A stretch of 64,000 nt of DNA from Comamonas testosteroni (GCF_014076415.1 NZ_CP043568.1:868001-932000), one strand, 5' to 3'; shown: positions 9,138 to 18,874, counted from the stretch's first letter. The notes: generated by a model from the letters alone, not told the origin. Made by a program: numbers and translations.

Positions 9138-9889
9138 ACGGCTGGCAGACCCTGCTCAAGAAGGAAGTACTGCGCTTCTGGAAGGTGAGCTTTCAGACCG
9201 TGGCTGCACCGGTGCTCACGGCCGTGCTGTATCTGCTGGTTTTCGGCCATGTGCTTGAAGGCCGGGTCATGGTCTATGACCGCATCCCCTACACCGCGTT
9301 CCTGATTCCCGGTCTGGTGATGATGAGCATGTTGCAAAACGCATTTGCCAACAGCTCGTCCAGCCTGGTGCAGAGCAAGATCATGGGCTCGCTGGTGTTC
9401 GTGCTGCTCACGCCGCTGTCGCACTGGGCCTGGTTCAGCGCCTACGTGGGCGCGGCGATTCTGCGCGGCCTGCTGGTGGGGCTGGGCGTGTTTGTGGTCA
9501 CCTTGTTCTTTGCCGTGCCCGACTTTGCCGCGCCGCTGTGGATTCTGGTGTTCGGCTTTCTGGGCTGTGCCCTGATGGGCACGCTGGGCCTGATCGCCGG
9601 TCTCTGGGCCGAGAAGTTCGACCAGATGGCGGCTTTCCAGAACTTTCTGATCATGCCCCTGACCTTTCTGTCCGGCGTGTTCTATTCCGTGCACTCGCTG
9701 CCCGGCTTCTGGCAGGCGGTCAGCCATGTCAACCCGTTCTTCTACATGATTGACGGCTTCCGCTATGGCTTCTTCGGCCAGAGCGATGTCTCGCCCTGGC
9801 TCAGCTTTGCCATCGTGGGCGCTGCCTGGCTGGCCGTGAGCGCGCTGGCCGTGCACCTGCTGCGTATCGGCTACAAGATTCGTAACTGA
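9134..9889 (+). CDS. ABC-2 type transporter permease (YadH-like)
   Basis: A 251-residue membrane protein with about six hydrophobic segments, partner of the ATPase upstream (4-bp ATGA overlap). The pattern FLIPGLVMMSMLQNAFANSSSSLVQSKI and the later FLSGVFYSVHSLPGFWQAVSHVNPF segment are typical of ABC2_membrane exporters. The link of yadGH-like genes to the mla operon and murA suggests a cell-envelope substrate, but this is inference. Confidence 0.87.
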   Translation: MNGWQTLLKKEVLRFWKVSFQTVAAPVLTAVLYLLVFGHVLEGRVMVYDRIPYTAFLIPGLVMMSMLQNAFANSSSSLVQSKIMGSLVFVLLTPLSHWAWFSAYVGAAILRGLLVGLGVFVVTLFFAVPDFAAPLWILVFGFLGCALMGTLGLIAGLWAEKFDQMAAFQNFLIMPLTFLSGVFYSVHSLPGFWQAVSHVNPFFYMIDGFRYGFFGQSDVSPWLSFAIVGAAWLAVSALAVHLLRIGYKIRN

Positions 9890-9898
9890 TTTTTAGAA

Positions 9899-9925
9899 TT
9901 GACGCAGGGCTGCTTGCGAGACAAT
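9899..9925 (+). promoter_or_regulatory. Candidate promoter of the BolA-like gene
   Basis: TTGACG (9899-9904) and GACAAT (9920-9925) with a short 15-base spacer lie about 37 bases before the ATG. The spacing is below the usual 17, so confidence is low. Confidence 0.3.
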
Positions 9926-9962
9926 GACCGGTTTCGCCAGCTTTTGCGCATAAAGGTTCCCC

Positions 9963-10205
9963 ATGACTGCAGACCAACTCAAAGACCTGATCGCCGCCGG
10001 CCTGCCCTGCGAGCATATTGCGCTGGAAGGCGATGGCCGACATTGGTTTGCCACCATTGTTTCTGCGCAGTTTGAAGGCCAGCGTCTGCTGGGCCGCCAG
10101 CGCCTGGTGTATGCGACGCTGGGCAACCGCATGGCCACCGATGAAGTCCATGCCCTGTCCATGAAGACCTACACCCCGGCAGAGTGGGCTGCGGCCCAGG
10201 CCTGA
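9963..10205 (+). CDS. ibaG: BolA family protein (IbaG-like)
   Basis: An 80-residue BolA-fold protein. These proteins pair with monothiol glutaredoxins to bind or pass on [2Fe-2S] clusters, and IbaG is linked to acid stress. The helix-turn region GRQRLVYATLGNRM and the C-terminal HALSMKTYTPAEWA segment fit BolA. Its place just before murA is the same as in Escherichia coli, which supports ibaG over other BolA paralogues. Confidence 0.85.
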   Translation: MTADQLKDLIAAGLPCEHIALEGDGRHWFATIVSAQFEGQRLLGRQRLVYATLGNRMATDEVHALSMKTYTPAEWAAAQA

Positions 10206-10226
10206 TGCGAGTCGAGACGCAAGATT

Positions 10227-10257
10227 GATAGCTGTCAGCGCTTGATGCACAGGCGCT
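10227..10257. repeat. Intergenic GATAGC repeat, copy 2 (short)
   Basis: GATAGCTGTCAGCGCTTG (10227-10244) followed by AGGCGCT (10251-10257) between ibaG and murA matches both ends of copy 1 with most of the core missing. Confidence 0.55.
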
Positions 10258-10296
10258 GAATGCATTTTTTATACATAACATTCAAGGCTTGAAGCC

Positions 10297-11568
10297 ATGG
10301 ACAAACTCAAGATCCACGGTGGTCGTCCCCTCAAGGGCGAAGTAATCATTTCCGGCGCCAAAAACGCCGCTCTGCCTGAAATGTGTGCCGCACTGCTCAC
10401 GGCCGAGCCCGTGCATCTGCACAATGTGCCGCGTCTGCACGATGTGGCCACCATGCGCAAGCTGCTGGCCAATATGGGTGTGCAGACCGAAACCCATGGC
10501 GAACGCGGCGGCATGAGCTTTGTGGCACCCGACAGCCTGGTGCCCGAAGCGCCTTACGAGCTGGTCAAGACCATGCGCGCCTCGGTGCTGGCCCTGGGCC
10601 CGCTGCTGGCCCGCTTCGGCCACGCCAAGGTGTCGCTGCCCGGCGGCTGCGCGATAGGCTCGCGTCCCGTGGATCAGCACATCAAGGGCCTGCAGGCCAT
10701 GGGTGCCATCATCACCGTGGAAAACGGCTACATGCATGCCAGCCTGCCTGAAGGTCGCAAGCGTTTGAAGGGCGCACGCATCACCACCGACATGGTGACC
10801 GTGACCGGTACCGAGAACTTCCTGATGGCCGCTGCGCTGGCCGAAGGCGAGACGGTTCTGGAAAACGCCGCCATGGAACCCGAAATCACCGATCTGGCCG
10901 AGATGCTGATCAAGATGGGGGCCAGGATCACCGGTCACGGCACCAGTCATATCGTGATTCAGGGCGTGGACAAGCTGCATGGCTGCGAGCACCAGGTGGT
11001 GGCCGACCGTATCGAGGCCGGCACCTTCCTCTGCGCCGTGGCGGCCACCAGCGGTGAGGCTCTGCTGCACCACGCGCGTGCCGACCATCTGGGCGCCGTG
11101 ATCGACAAGCTCAAGGATGCGGGCGTGAGCGTGGACTGCGTGGACGGCGGCCTGAAGGTGGCGTCCTCCGGCAAGCTCAAGGCGCAGGGCTTTCGCACCA
11201 CCGAATATCCGGGCTTTCCCACCGATATGCAGGCCCAGTTCATGGCGCTGAACCTGGTGGCCGAAGGCACCAGCATGGTGACCGAAACCATCTTCGAGAA
11301 CCGCTTCATGCATGTCAACGAGATGGTGCGCCTGGGCGCGCGCATCACCACCGACGGCCGCGTGGCGACCATCGAAGGCGGCAAGCGCCTGTCCGGCGCC
11401 ACCGTGATGGCGACCGATCTGCGGGCTTCGGCCAGCCTGGTGATTGCCGGTCTGGTGGCCGAGGGCGAGACCATCGTCGATCGCATCTACCACCTGGATC
11501 GTGGCTACGACCGCATGGAAGACAAGCTGCGCGCCCTGGGCGCCGATATCGAGAGAATTTCCGCATGA
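10297..11568 (+). CDS. murA: UDP-N-acetylglucosamine 1-carboxyvinyltransferase
   Basis: This 423-residue enzyme transfers enolpyruvate from PEP to UDP-GlcNAc, the first committed step of peptidoglycan synthesis in the cytoplasm. It starts [23 protein letters not shown], split here by family-conserved residues, and has the active-site loop [16 protein letters not shown] with the nucleophilic Cys at about residue 118, so fosfomycin should react with it. Length matches the family. Its stop overlaps the hisG start by 4 bp, tying cell-wall synthesis to the his operon. Confidence 0.97.
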   Translation: MDKLKIHGGRPLKGEVIISGAKNAALPEMCAALLTAEPVHLHNVPRLHDVATMRKLLANMGVQTETHGERGGMSFVAPDSLVPEAPYELVKTMRASVLALGPLLARFGHAKVSLPGGCAIGSRPVDQHIKGLQAMGAIITVENGYMHASLPEGRKRLKGARITTDMVTVTGTENFLMAAALAEGETVLENAAMEPEITDLAEMLIKMGARITGHGTSHIVIQGVDKLHGCEHQVVADRIEAGTFLCAVAATSGEALLHHARADHLGAVIDKLKDAGVSVDCVDGGLKVASSGKLKAQGFRTTEYPGFPTDMQAQFMALNLVAEGTSMVTETIFENRFMHVNEMVRLGARITTDGRVATIEGGKRLSGATVMATDLRASASLVIAGLVAEGETIVDRIYHLDRGYDRMEDKLRALGADIERISA

Positions 11569-12227
11569 GCACCGCAACGCCTGTGACCATCGCCCTGTCC
11601 AAGGGCCGCATTTTTGAAGAAACCGTGCCCCTGCTGGCCGCTGCCGGCATCGAGGTGACCGAGGATGTGGAAAAGTCGCGCAAGCTGATTTTCGACACCA
11701 ACCGTCCCGATGTGCGCGTGGTGCTGGTGCGCGCTTCGGACGTGCCGGTCTATGTGCAATACGGCGGGGCGGACCTGGGCGTCTCGGGCCTGGATTCGTT
11801 GATCGAGCATGGCGGCCAGGGCCTGTACCAGCCGCTGGACCTGCAGATCGCCAAGTGCCGCGTCAGCGTGGCCGTGCGTAACGGTTTTGACTACCAGCTG
11901 GCGGTCAAGCAGGGCGCGCGCCTGCGCATCGCCACCAAATACCCCGAGATCGCGCGCAATTTCTTCGCCAAGAAGGGCGTGCACGTGGACATGGTCAAGC
12001 TCTACGGCTCCATGGAGTTGGCGCCGCTGACCGGCATGGCCGATGCCATCGTCGATCTGGTGTCCACCGGCAACACGCTCAAGGCCAACGATCTGGTCGA
12101 GGTCGAGCCGATCATGGACATCAGCTCGCGTCTGGTCGTCAACCAGGCTTCGCTCAAGCTCAAGCAGGCTCCGCTGCGCCACATCATCGATGCGTTTGCG
12201 CAGGCCGTTGCCGCCAAGAACAACTGA
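11565..12227 (+). CDS. hisG: ATP phosphoribosyltransferase catalytic subunit, short form
   Basis: First enzyme of histidine synthesis, joining ATP and PRPP. At 220 residues it is the short form that lacks the C-terminal regulatory domain; short HisG proteins need the HisZ subunit for activity and feedback by histidine. No hisZ is present in this window. The family segments [11 protein letters not shown] and the PRPP-binding loop near [17 protein letters not shown] are present. The start overlaps murA by ATGA and hisD follows after 21 bases. Confidence 0.96.
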   Translation: MSTATPVTIALSKGRIFEETVPLLAAAGIEVTEDVEKSRKLIFDTNRPDVRVVLVRASDVPVYVQYGGADLGVSGLDSLIEHGGQGLYQPLDLQIAKCRVSVAVRNGFDYQLAVKQGARLRIATKYPEIARNFFAKKGVHVDMVKLYGSMELAPLTGMADAIVDLVSTGNTLKANDLVEVEPIMDISSRLVVNQASLKLKQAPLRHIIDAFAQAVAAKNN

Positions 12228-12248
12228 TTTTCCCCACAGGTAAATACT

Positions 12249-13565
12249 ATGGAATTCGTAGCTGCTCCCGCCCGTCTTTCAACCGCTGATGCCCAGTTCG
12301 AGCATGATTTTGCCCAGCGTCTGCATTGGTCGGCGGACACGGACGCAGCCATCGAGCAGCGCGTGGCCGATATCCTGGCCGATGTACAGCAGCGTGGTGA
12401 TGCCGCCGTGCTCGAGTACACGGCCCGCTTTGACGGCCTGCAGGCCGATTCCATGGCTGCGCTGGAGCTGACCAAGCAAGAGCTGAAAGCCGCTTTCGAG
12501 AGCCTGCCCGGTGCCGAACGTGAAGCGCTGGAGTCGGCGGCACGCCGTGTGCGCAGCTATCACGAGGCGCAGAAGAAGGCCAATGGCGAGAGCTGGAGCT
12601 ACCGCGACGAGGACGGCACGCTGCTGGGCCAGAAGGTCACGCCGCTGGACCGTGTGGGCATCTACGTGCCCGGCGGCAAGGCCGCCTATCCGTCCAGCGT
12701 GCTGATGAACGCCATTCCCGCCCATGTGGCCGGTGTGCAGGACATCATCATGGTCGTGCCCACGCCGCAGGGTCAGAAGAACCCGCTGGTGCTGGCTGCT
12801 GCCTATGTGGCGGGCGTGCATCGCGCCTTCACCATTGGCGGCGCCCAGGCCGTGGCCGCTCTGGCTTACGGCACGGCCACCGTGCCCAAGGTGGACAAGA
12901 TCACCGGCCCCGGCAATGCCTATGTGGCCAGCGCCAAGAAGCGCGTGTTCGGCATCGTGGGCATCGACATGATTGCCGGTCCTTCTGAAATCCTGGTGCT
13001 GGCCGACGGCACGACCCCGCCCGACTGGGTGGCCATGGATCTGTTCAGCCAGGCCGAGCACGACGAGCTGGCCCAGTCCATCTTGCTGTGCCCCGATGCT
13101 GCCTATCTCGATGCCGTTCAGGCCGCGATCGACCGCCTGCTGCCCGAGATGCCGCGCAAGGCCATCATCGCCAAGAGCCTGAGCGACCGTGGCGCGCTGA
13201 TCCTGACCAAGGACATGGAAGAGGCTTGCGCGATCAGCAACCGCATCGCGCCCGAGCATCTGGAAGTCTCCAGCCGCGACCCGCATCGCTGGGAGCCTTT
13301 GCTGAGGCACGCCGGCGCCATCTTCCTGGGTGCCTATACCTCGGAGAGCCTGGGCGACTATTGCGCCGGCCCGAATCACGTGTTGCCGACCAGCGGTACG
13401 GCGCGCTTTTCCTCGCCGCTGGGGGTGTACGACTTCCAGAAGCGCAGCTCCATCATCGAAGTCAGCGAGGCCGGTGCCCAGATCCTGGGCAAGACCGCCG
13501 CCGTGCTGGCCTATGGCGAAGGCCTGCAGGGCCATGCCAGGGCTGCCGAAATGCGCCTGAAGTAA
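12249..13565 (+). CDS. hisD: Histidinol dehydrogenase
   Basis: This 438-residue zinc enzyme catalyses the last two steps of histidine synthesis, histidinol to histidine with two NAD+. Conserved parts include [43 protein letters not shown], the metal-binding QAEHDE segment and NRIAPEHLE. It ends the first his block and is followed by a terminator; hisC lies 3.6 kb further on after an accessory insertion. Confidence 0.97.
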   Translation: MEFVAAPARLSTADAQFEHDFAQRLHWSADTDAAIEQRVADILADVQQRGDAAVLEYTARFDGLQADSMAALELTKQELKAAFESLPGAEREALESAARRVRSYHEAQKKANGESWSYRDEDGTLLGQKVTPLDRVGIYVPGGKAAYPSSVLMNAIPAHVAGVQDIIMVVPTPQGQKNPLVLAAAYVAGVHRAFTIGGAQAVAALAYGTATVPKVDKITGPGNAYVASAKKRVFGIVGIDMIAGPSEILVLADGTTPPDWVAMDLFSQAEHDELAQSILLCPDAAYLDAVQAAIDRLLPEMPRKAIIAKSLSDRGALILTKDMEEACAISNRIAPEHLEVSSRDPHRWEPLLRHAGAIFLGAYTSESLGDYCAGPNHVLPTSGTARFSSPLGVYDFQKRSSIIEVSEAGAQILGKTAAVLAYGEGLQGHARAAEMRLK

Positions 13566-13587
13566 ACCGGCGAGCACCTGCCCCCTG

Positions 13588-13614
13588 AAGCCGTGGCCTG
13601 TCCACGGCTTTTTT
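13588..13614 (+). terminator. Rho-independent terminator after hisD
   Basis: Arms AAGCCGTGG (13588-13596) and CCACGGCTT (13602-13610) with a 5-base loop are followed by a run of Ts to 13614. It separates hisGD from the rest of the his genes. Confidence 0.88.
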
Positions 13615-13764
13615 CGTTGCCAGGCAGATCCACATGTCCGTCGTCCCGGGGCAAATCGTCTCCATATGTTTCCTGGCGCGGGAAAGCGTGGATTTGCGGT
13701 GACACTCGGCGGGCTGCGTGGCAGCGCAGCATTCCATAGCCAATCACAACAAGGGAGCGTGAAG

Positions 13765-14598
13765 ATGAATCAGGTCATGAGTTCCTGGCAGCAACGCGGC
13801 TGGCGGCTGCTGGGCGGACTGCTGCTGGTCGCCGGGCTGGCCGCCTGCGGTGCACCGCCTTCGGCGCAGGATGCCTTGCAGGTCGCCGAGCGCGGATCGG
13901 CAGCGCCGCGCACGCCCAGGGTCGAGTCCACACTGGGCACGCAATGGGGGGAAGGGCGAGAGTCGGTCACACGGACCGTGGAAGCTGCGCGCCTGGATCC
14001 TGAGCGCCCGCGCACCGTGGCACAGCTGCGCTACTCCGATGAGGCCAGCATCCGCCGCGCCCTGGGACGCAGCATTGATCAGCAGCTCAGCGTGCAGCTG
14101 GCCGACGGCGACGTGGAGTGGGTGGTGCAGGACGGGCAAGGCCGGCCGCTGCCCATCTACACCATGCGCGGAGCTCGGGACTATCAGCTGGCCGGCCGTC
14201 ATGGCGAGCGCTACGAGCTGGTCTACAGCAACCGCAGCCAGCGTCACTATGAGGTCGTTGCCACGGTGGACGGCCTGGATGTGCTCACCGGCCAGGCCGG
14301 CAGCGTGCACAGCGCCGGCTATCTGCTGCGTCCCGGCGAGACCCTGCGCATCGAGGGTTTTCGCAAGAGCCAGCGTGAAGTGGCTGCCTTTCGCTTTGCC
14401 GGCAAGGAGCGTGCCTATGCCGGCAACACCCCGGCTGGCGACGCCCGCAACGTGGGCGTGATCGGAGCGGCCCTGTTTGAAGTCCGGCTGCAGGGGCGCG
14501 ATGCCGCTCAGCCTGCGCCCGGGCGCCGCGGCGCGGCCGAGCCTGCGGCTTTTCCCGCCGACGGCAGATATGCCCCGCCGCCGCAGTACCGGCGCTGA
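13765..14598 (+). CDS. Uncharacterised lipoprotein
   Basis: I do not recognise a named family. The ATG at 13765 gives 277 residues with a signal peptide and lipobox LAAC (Cys about 28), so it is probably a lipoprotein. The middle (about 135-240) looks like a compact beta-rich domain with the segments YELVYSNRSQRHYEVVATVD, GYLLRPGETLRIEGFR and DARNVGVIGAALFEV, followed by a low-complexity Ala/Pro/Arg tail. It lies alone between hisD and the convergent hydrolase gene. GTG 13759 is an alternative start. Confidence 0.7.
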   Translation: MNQVMSSWQQRGWRLLGGLLLVAGLAACGAPPSAQDALQVAERGSAAPRTPRVESTLGTQWGEGRESVTRTVEAARLDPERPRTVAQLRYSDEASIRRALGRSIDQQLSVQLADGDVEWVVQDGQGRPLPIYTMRGARDYQLAGRHGERYELVYSNRSQRHYEVVATVDGLDVLTGQAGSVHSAGYLLRPGETLRIEGFRKSQREVAAFRFAGKERAYAGNTPAGDARNVGVIGAALFEVRLQGRDAAQPAPGRRGAAEPAAFPADGRYAPPPQYRR

Positions 14599-14634
14599 GG
14601 TCTTTGGCGCTGCCGCCTGCAGCCGCAGCGCCTC

Positions 14635-16200
14635 TCAGGCCCGTCTGCTGAACTGGCCCAATCCGTCGTCGTCATAGAACTCCAGCCAGAGGCTTTGGGC
14701 CGGCGCTGCGTCACCTGCCTCGAAGACCGCCAGCGAAATGCTGTGCGGAGCTGCGCTTTCGTTGCCCGGGACAAAGCAGAACTGGCTGCCGTTCCAGTGC
14801 TGCAGCACATAGGTCTGGGCTTGCGGGCCTATGCTTAGCTGCAGCCGGTTGTCGACGAGGCTGACCTGCACCGGGCCGTGGTAGGCGTTGTCATAGCTTC
14901 CCGCATAGCGCTGCAGCGCGCCCGGCGGCTGGGGCGCAGACGGAGGCTGCTGGCCCAGCAGGGAGCCCGTGGGCGCCATCAGCGGAGCGATCTTTTCGCT
15001 GTACAGCGACCACCAGTCCTGCGTGAGGCGGCCGGTCTCCATCAGGTCCACGAACTGGCGACACAGGGTTTCGGGAACGCCGATGGGCATGCCGTTGGTG
15101 AGCACGATGACGGCGGCGTCCAGCGAGGGAATGAGCATGAAGCAGGTGGCCGCGCCCAGCATGAAGGCGCCCGAATGGCTGAGGAACTTGAGCCCGCCAT
15201 CGGTCGCTGCGACATTGAAGCCGAAGCCGTAGTGCCCTCCCGGCGCCTGTGGCTGCCAGGCGGCTTGCAGGGCCGCTGGGGCGACCAGCTGCTGTCCCTG
15301 CCAGCGCCCCTGCGCCAGCAGCAAAGACAGCCAGCGCGCCATGTCGTTGACGCTGGAGCTGGCGCCGCCGGCCGGTGACTGGGGGTCGGCATTGCGCGGC
15401 GTGCCGCGCTGCCAGCTGCCGTCATCGACGCGCACATGCGGGCTGGCACGGTTGGCCTGCTGCATGAATTCGGCATAGACCGATGTGGTTCGCGTCATGC
15501 CCAGAGGCGCATACAGGGTCTGGCGAGACAGACTCGCCCAGTCGGTATTGGCAGCGCCTGCGACGCCCACGGCGGCGGCAGTCAGCCCGGCATTGGTGTA
15601 GGCGTATTCGCTGCGCAGCGGTTTGACGGGCAGCAGACGCAGCCGCTCCAGCACCACCTGCTGGTCATTGCCCAGCTCCTCGAGCTTGTCGCCCGCATGG
15701 TCGGGCAGGCCGCTGCGGTGGGCAAACAGATCGCCCACGGTCAGCACCGCGCTGCTGCCCGGATTGCGCAGCGCAAACCAGGGTAGCAAGTCCTGCATGC
15801 GGCTGTCCCAGGAGACCCGTCCCAGGCCGACCTGGCGCGCCACGACGGTGGCAGCCAGGGATTTGGAGACCGAGGCTAGCTGGAACACGGTGTCGGCATT
15901 CACGGCTGCACTGCCTCCGGTCTCGCAAAGCCCCAGGCCTTGGGCGACAAGCGTTTGCGCGCCCTGGACCACGGCCCAGGCCATGCCCGGAACACCGCTG
16001 ACACGGCGCAGCGTCGCAGCCAGTTCGGGTAGTCGCCCGGCTGCCTCCGCGGCGCTCAGGCCTTTTGCTGGTACGTCGTCTCCGCCGCAGCCCGCCAGAG
16101 CCAGCCCGGAGCCGGCCGCGATGCCCAGACCGGCTCCGGCGCGGACGGTGCGATCGAGCATCTGGCGTCTGGTCCATGTGGTCTCGGATTGCTGGCTCAT
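14635..16200 (-). CDS. Serine hydrolase, class C beta-lactamase / penicillin-binding fold
   Basis: A 521-residue exported protein of the AmpC/esterase-EstB-like group (Beta-lactamase family). Visible catalytic motifs are SVSK (SxxK, Ser about 110), YTN (YxN, in EYAYTNAGL) and a C-terminal HSG in place of KTG. The ATG at 16200 starts a signal with a twin-Arg pair (TRRQML) and a lipobox LAGC near residue 38, which suggests a Tat-exported lipoprotein. The frame stays open upstream to 17112, but that part runs opposite to the toxin-antitoxin genes and is rejected. A C-terminal lipocalin-like domain (about 420-521) is likely. It may be a peptidase or esterase rather than a beta-lactamase. Confidence 0.85.
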   Translation of the reverse strand: MSQQSETTWTRRQMLDRTVRAGAGLGIAAGSGLALAGCGGDDVPAKGLSAAEAAGRLPELAATLRRVSGVPGMAWAVVQGAQTLVAQGLGLCETGGSAAVNADTVFQLASVSKSLAATVVARQVGLGRVSWDSRMQDLLPWFALRNPGSSAVLTVGDLFAHRSGLPDHAGDKLEELGNDQQVVLERLRLLPVKPLRSEYAYTNAGLTAAAVGVAGAANTDWASLSRQTLYAPLGMTRTTSVYAEFMQQANRASPHVRVDDGSWQRGTPRNADPQSPAGGASSSVNDMARWLSLLLAQGRWQGQQLVAPAALQAAWQPQAPGGHYGFGFNVAATDGGLKFLSHSGAFMLGAATCFMLIPSLDAAVIVLTNGMPIGVPETLCRQFVDLMETGRLTQDWWSLYSEKIAPLMAPTGSLLGQQPPSAPQPPGALQRYAGSYDNAYHGPVQVSLVDNRLQLSIGPQAQTYVLQHWNGSQFCFVPGNESAAPHSISLAVFEAGDAAPAQSLWLEFYDDDGLGQFSRRA

Positions 16201-16313
16201 GATTTCTCCTCCCGGTTGGTGGGCCTGCGCTTGCAGAGGGGCAAGTTCCTGGCGAACTGTTTTTTGCTCTGCAGTATGGATTCCAGCAGGCCATTCTGGC
16301 AATTTGAAATTCA

Positions 16314-16344
16314 ACACGAATTTCGTGTTGCACGAAATTCGTGT
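16314..16344. promoter_or_regulatory. Operator of the VapBC-like operon
   Basis: Two 14-base arms (16314-16327 and 16331-16344) are perfect inverted repeats around TTG. Each arm contains its own 13-base palindrome of the form CACGAA-N-TTCGTG (16315-16327 and 16331-16343). It ends 3 bases before the first antitoxin ATG, as expected for autoregulation by an antitoxin dimer pair. Confidence 0.75.
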
Positions 16345-16347
16345 ACC

Positions 16348-16629
16348 ATGCAGGCCATGAAGAACGTCACCATCACCGTCGAAGACGGCGTGCTTGACTG
16401 GGCGCGCATTGAAGCGGCCAGGCGTGGCAGCAGTGTGTCGCGCATGCTGGGTGACTTCATGGCCGAGCTGATGCAGCGCGAGGACGCCTACGAGCGTGCC
16501 TACCTGGCCTGGCGCACGGACGAGCGGACCTGGCAAGCTGCCGGCCAGTCGGCCAAGTCCCTGGCGCGCAGTGCCAGCAGCAAGCGTGCTGCAGTACAAA
16601 GCAATGCCGAAACCGAGGTGGCCAGGTGA
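16348..16629 (+). CDS. Antitoxin, VapB-like with ribbon-helix-helix N terminus
   Basis: A 93-residue protein whose first 45 residues (KNVTITVEDGVLDWARIEAA, then RRGSSVSRMLGDFM) have the strand-helix-helix pattern of a ribbon-helix-helix DNA-binding domain. The charged C-terminal half would wrap the toxin. It overlaps the PIN-domain toxin gene by 4 bp (GTGA) and is preceded immediately by a double palindrome, which together make the toxin-antitoxin assignment firm. ATG 16357 is an alternative start; no clear ribosome-binding site is seen for either. Confidence 0.82.
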   Translation: MQAMKNVTITVEDGVLDWARIEAARRGSSVSRMLGDFMAELMQREDAYERAYLAWRTDERTWQAAGQSAKSLARSASSKRAAVQSNAETEVAR

Positions 16630-17066
16630 ACCCCGTGTTTGTCGATACCTCGGTGCTGATCGCCGCGGAAGATGCGGCTGGCGGTGCGCTGTATGCGGCC
16701 ACGCTGGAATGGCTGGATCTGCTGTGGCGCAGCCGTAGCGGCCGCACCAGCAACCAGGCGCTGGTGGAGTTCTATGACCAGGCCACCACTGCAGCCCTGC
16801 CCCTGCCGCAGGGCGATGCCCGCGCAGCCATCCGTCGCTACCAGACCTGGACGCCCTGGAAGACCGACGCCGCCACGCTGGAGACGGCCTGGGCCGTGCA
16901 GGCTCGCCATGCGCTGGACTTTGGCGACTGCCTGGCCGTGGCCTGCGCCCAGCACAGTGGCTGCAATCAGATGCTGAGCCTGCATTTGCCCCACGGGGCG
17001 GAGTTTGGCGGCGTAACCGTGGTGCATCCGCTGGAGCAAGCCGCCACGCAGAATCTTGAGGCTTGA
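16626..17066 (+). CDS. Toxin, PIN-domain ribonuclease (VapC-like)
   Basis: This 146-residue protein is a PIN-domain RNase expected to cut tRNA or rRNA when freed from its antitoxin. Acidic residues of the Mg-binding site are visible: Asp near residue 6 (VFVDTSVLIA), Glu in NQALVEFYDQ and Asp in LDFGDCLAVACA (about residue 101). It begins with GTG overlapping the antitoxin stop. The pair lies between a hydrolase gene and hisC and looks like a recent addition to the his cluster. Confidence 0.85.
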   Translation: MNPVFVDTSVLIAAEDAAGGALYAATLEWLDLLWRSRSGRTSNQALVEFYDQATTAALPLPQGDARAAIRRYQTWTPWKTDAATLETAWAVQARHALDFGDCLAVACAQHSGCNQMLSLHLPHGAEFGGVTVVHPLEQAATQNLEA

Positions 17067-17135
17067 GCGCCACAATCGCAGCGATCGGTATCGACTGCAT
17101 TGGCCAACGCAAGCCTTGTGTGAAGGAGTGAACCC

Positions 17136-18254
17136 ATGACTGCTCAAGACATCCAGACCAAAGCCCTGCAACGCATTCGCGCCGATGTACGCGCCATGCA
17201 GGGCTACCATGTGCAGCCCGCGCAGGGCCTGCTCAAGATGGACACGATGGAGAACCCCTACCGTCTGCCGCCCGAGCTGCAGAAAAAGCTGGGCGAGCAT
17301 CTGGGCGGTCTGGAAATCAACCGCTACCCTGGCGAGCGTCAGGAGGTGCTCAAGCAGATGCTGGCCGACTACGCCGGTGCTCCGGCCGGTACCTCGGTGC
17401 TGCTTGGCAATGGCTCGGACGAAATCATCACCCTGCTGGCGCTGGCCACGGCCCAGCCCTGCAACAACGAGCGCGCCAAGATGCTGGCGCCCATGCCGGG
17501 CTTTGTGATGTATCCGCTGTCTGCCAAGCTGCAGGGCCTGGATTTCGTGGGCGTGAATCTGACGGGCGACTTTGACCTGGATGTGCCGGCCATGCAGGTC
17601 GCCATTGCCGAGCACCAGCCTGCCATCACCTATATCGCCTATCCCAACAATCCCACCGCCACGCTGTGGGCCGAGGACAAGGTGCAGGCCGTGATCGACG
17701 CCGTGGCCGAGGTTGGCGGTCTGGTCGTGATGGACGAGGCCTATCAGCCCTTCGCCAGCCGCAGCTGGATCACCCGCATGAAGGCCGACCCCGCGCGCAA
17801 CGCCCATGTGCTGCTGATGCGCACGCTGTCCAAGTTCGGTCTGGCCGGTGCGCGCCTGGGCTATCTGATCGGCCCTTCGGCCATCGTCAACGAGATCGAC
17901 AAGGTGCGCCCGCCCTACAACATCAGCGTGCTCAACTGCGAGACGGCGATTTTTGCGCTGCAGCACGAGTCCCTGTACGCCGAGCAGGCTGCTGCCATCC
18001 GTGCCGAACGCCAGCCGCTGATCGATGCCCTGGCCCTGCTGGATGGTGTGCAAAAAATCTGGCCTTCCGAAGCCAATATGGTGCTGCTGCGCGTGCGCGA
18101 TGCCGGCAAGGCCCAGATCGAGATGAAGCAGCGCGGCGTGCTGGTCAAGAACGTATCGGCCATGCACCCCTTGCTGCACAACTGCCTGCGCCTGACCGTG
18201 GGTACCCGCGAAGAAAACGCCCAGATGCTGGCGGCACTGAAAGAAAGCCTATGA
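17136..18254 (+). CDS. hisC: Histidinol-phosphate aminotransferase
   Basis: A 372-residue PLP enzyme that makes histidinol phosphate from imidazole acetol phosphate and glutamate. It shows the substrate-binding NPYRLP near the start, YPNNPTA, and the PLP lysine in [14 protein letters not shown] (around residues 227-240). The strong site AAGGAG precedes the ATG at 17136. Its stop overlaps the hisB start by ATGA. Confidence 0.96.
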   Translation: MTAQDIQTKALQRIRADVRAMQGYHVQPAQGLLKMDTMENPYRLPPELQKKLGEHLGGLEINRYPGERQEVLKQMLADYAGAPAGTSVLLGNGSDEIITLLALATAQPCNNERAKMLAPMPGFVMYPLSAKLQGLDFVGVNLTGDFDLDVPAMQVAIAEHQPAITYIAYPNNPTATLWAEDKVQAVIDAVAEVGGLVVMDEAYQPFASRSWITRMKADPARNAHVLLMRTLSKFGLAGARLGYLIGPSAIVNEIDKVRPPYNISVLNCETAIFALQHESLYAEQAAAIRAERQPLIDALALLDGVQKIWPSEANMVLLRVRDAGKAQIEMKQRGVLVKNVSAMHPLLHNCLRLTVGTREENAQMLAALKESL

Positions 18255-18874
18255 GCAATATCGTCCCCTCCATCGCCCAGAACCTGCCGCGCATTGCCGA
18301 AGTGCAGCGCAACACGGCCGAGACCCGCGTCGCCGTGCGCGTCAACCTCGACGGCACTGGCAAGGCCAGCCTGAACTCCGGCATCGGCTTTCTCGACCAC
18401 ATGCTGGACCAGATCGCGCGCCACGGCCTGATCGACATGGACATCGAATGTGCGGGCGATCTGCACATCGACGGCCACCACACGGTGGAGGACATCGGCA
18501 TCACCCTGGGCCAGGCCTTCGCCAAGGCCATCGGCGACAAGAAAGGCATTCGCCGCTACGGTCATGCCTATGTGCCGCTGGACGAAGCCCTGAGCCGCGT
18601 CGTCATCGACTTCTCGGGCCGTCCCGGTCTGCACATGGATGTGAAGTTCACCGCCGGCAGCATCGGTCAGCTCGATACGCAGCTGGTTTTCGAATTCTTC
18701 CAGGGCTTTGTCAACCACGCCGGAGTGACGCTGCACATCGATAATCTCAAGGGCTTCAACGCCCACCACCAGTGCGAAACCATCTTCAAGGCCTTCGCCC
18801 GCGCCATGCGCTTTGCGCTGGAGCATGATGAGCGCATGGCAGGTGTGATTCCGTCCACCAAGGGTGCTCTCTAA
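18251..18874 (+). CDS. hisB: Imidazoleglycerol-phosphate dehydratase
   Basis: A 207-residue manganese enzyme for the sixth histidine step. This is the monofunctional type without the phosphatase domain that enteric HisB carries. The metal-binding histidine motifs are visible: [29 protein letters not shown], and the repeated [13 protein letters not shown]. The start at 18251 is set by the ATGA overlap with hisC. Confidence 0.97.
   Translation: MSNIVPSIAQNLPRIAEVQRNTAETRVAVRVNLDGTGKASLNSGIGFLDHMLDQIARHGLIDMDIECAGDLHIDGHHTVEDIGITLGQAFAKAIGDKKGIRRYGHAYVPLDEALSRVVIDFSGRPGLHMDVKFTAGSIGQLDTQLVFEFFQGFVNHAGVTLHIDNLKGFNAHHQCETIFKAFARAMRFALEHDERMAGVIPSTKGAL

Noticed and set aside
14635..16200. A true class C beta-lactamase (AmpC) conferring resistance
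   Set aside because: The protein is far longer than AmpC, has HSG instead of KTG and an extra C-terminal domain; an esterase or peptidase is as likely.
14635..17112. The hydrolase frame open for 825 codons up to 17112
   Set aside because: The first 300 codons run opposite to the toxin-antitoxin genes and are Arg/Pro-rich; the signal peptide begins at 16200.
16500..18179. A 559-codon minus-strand frame over the toxin and hisC
   Set aside because: It is antisense to hisC and the PIN toxin and has no recognisable domain.
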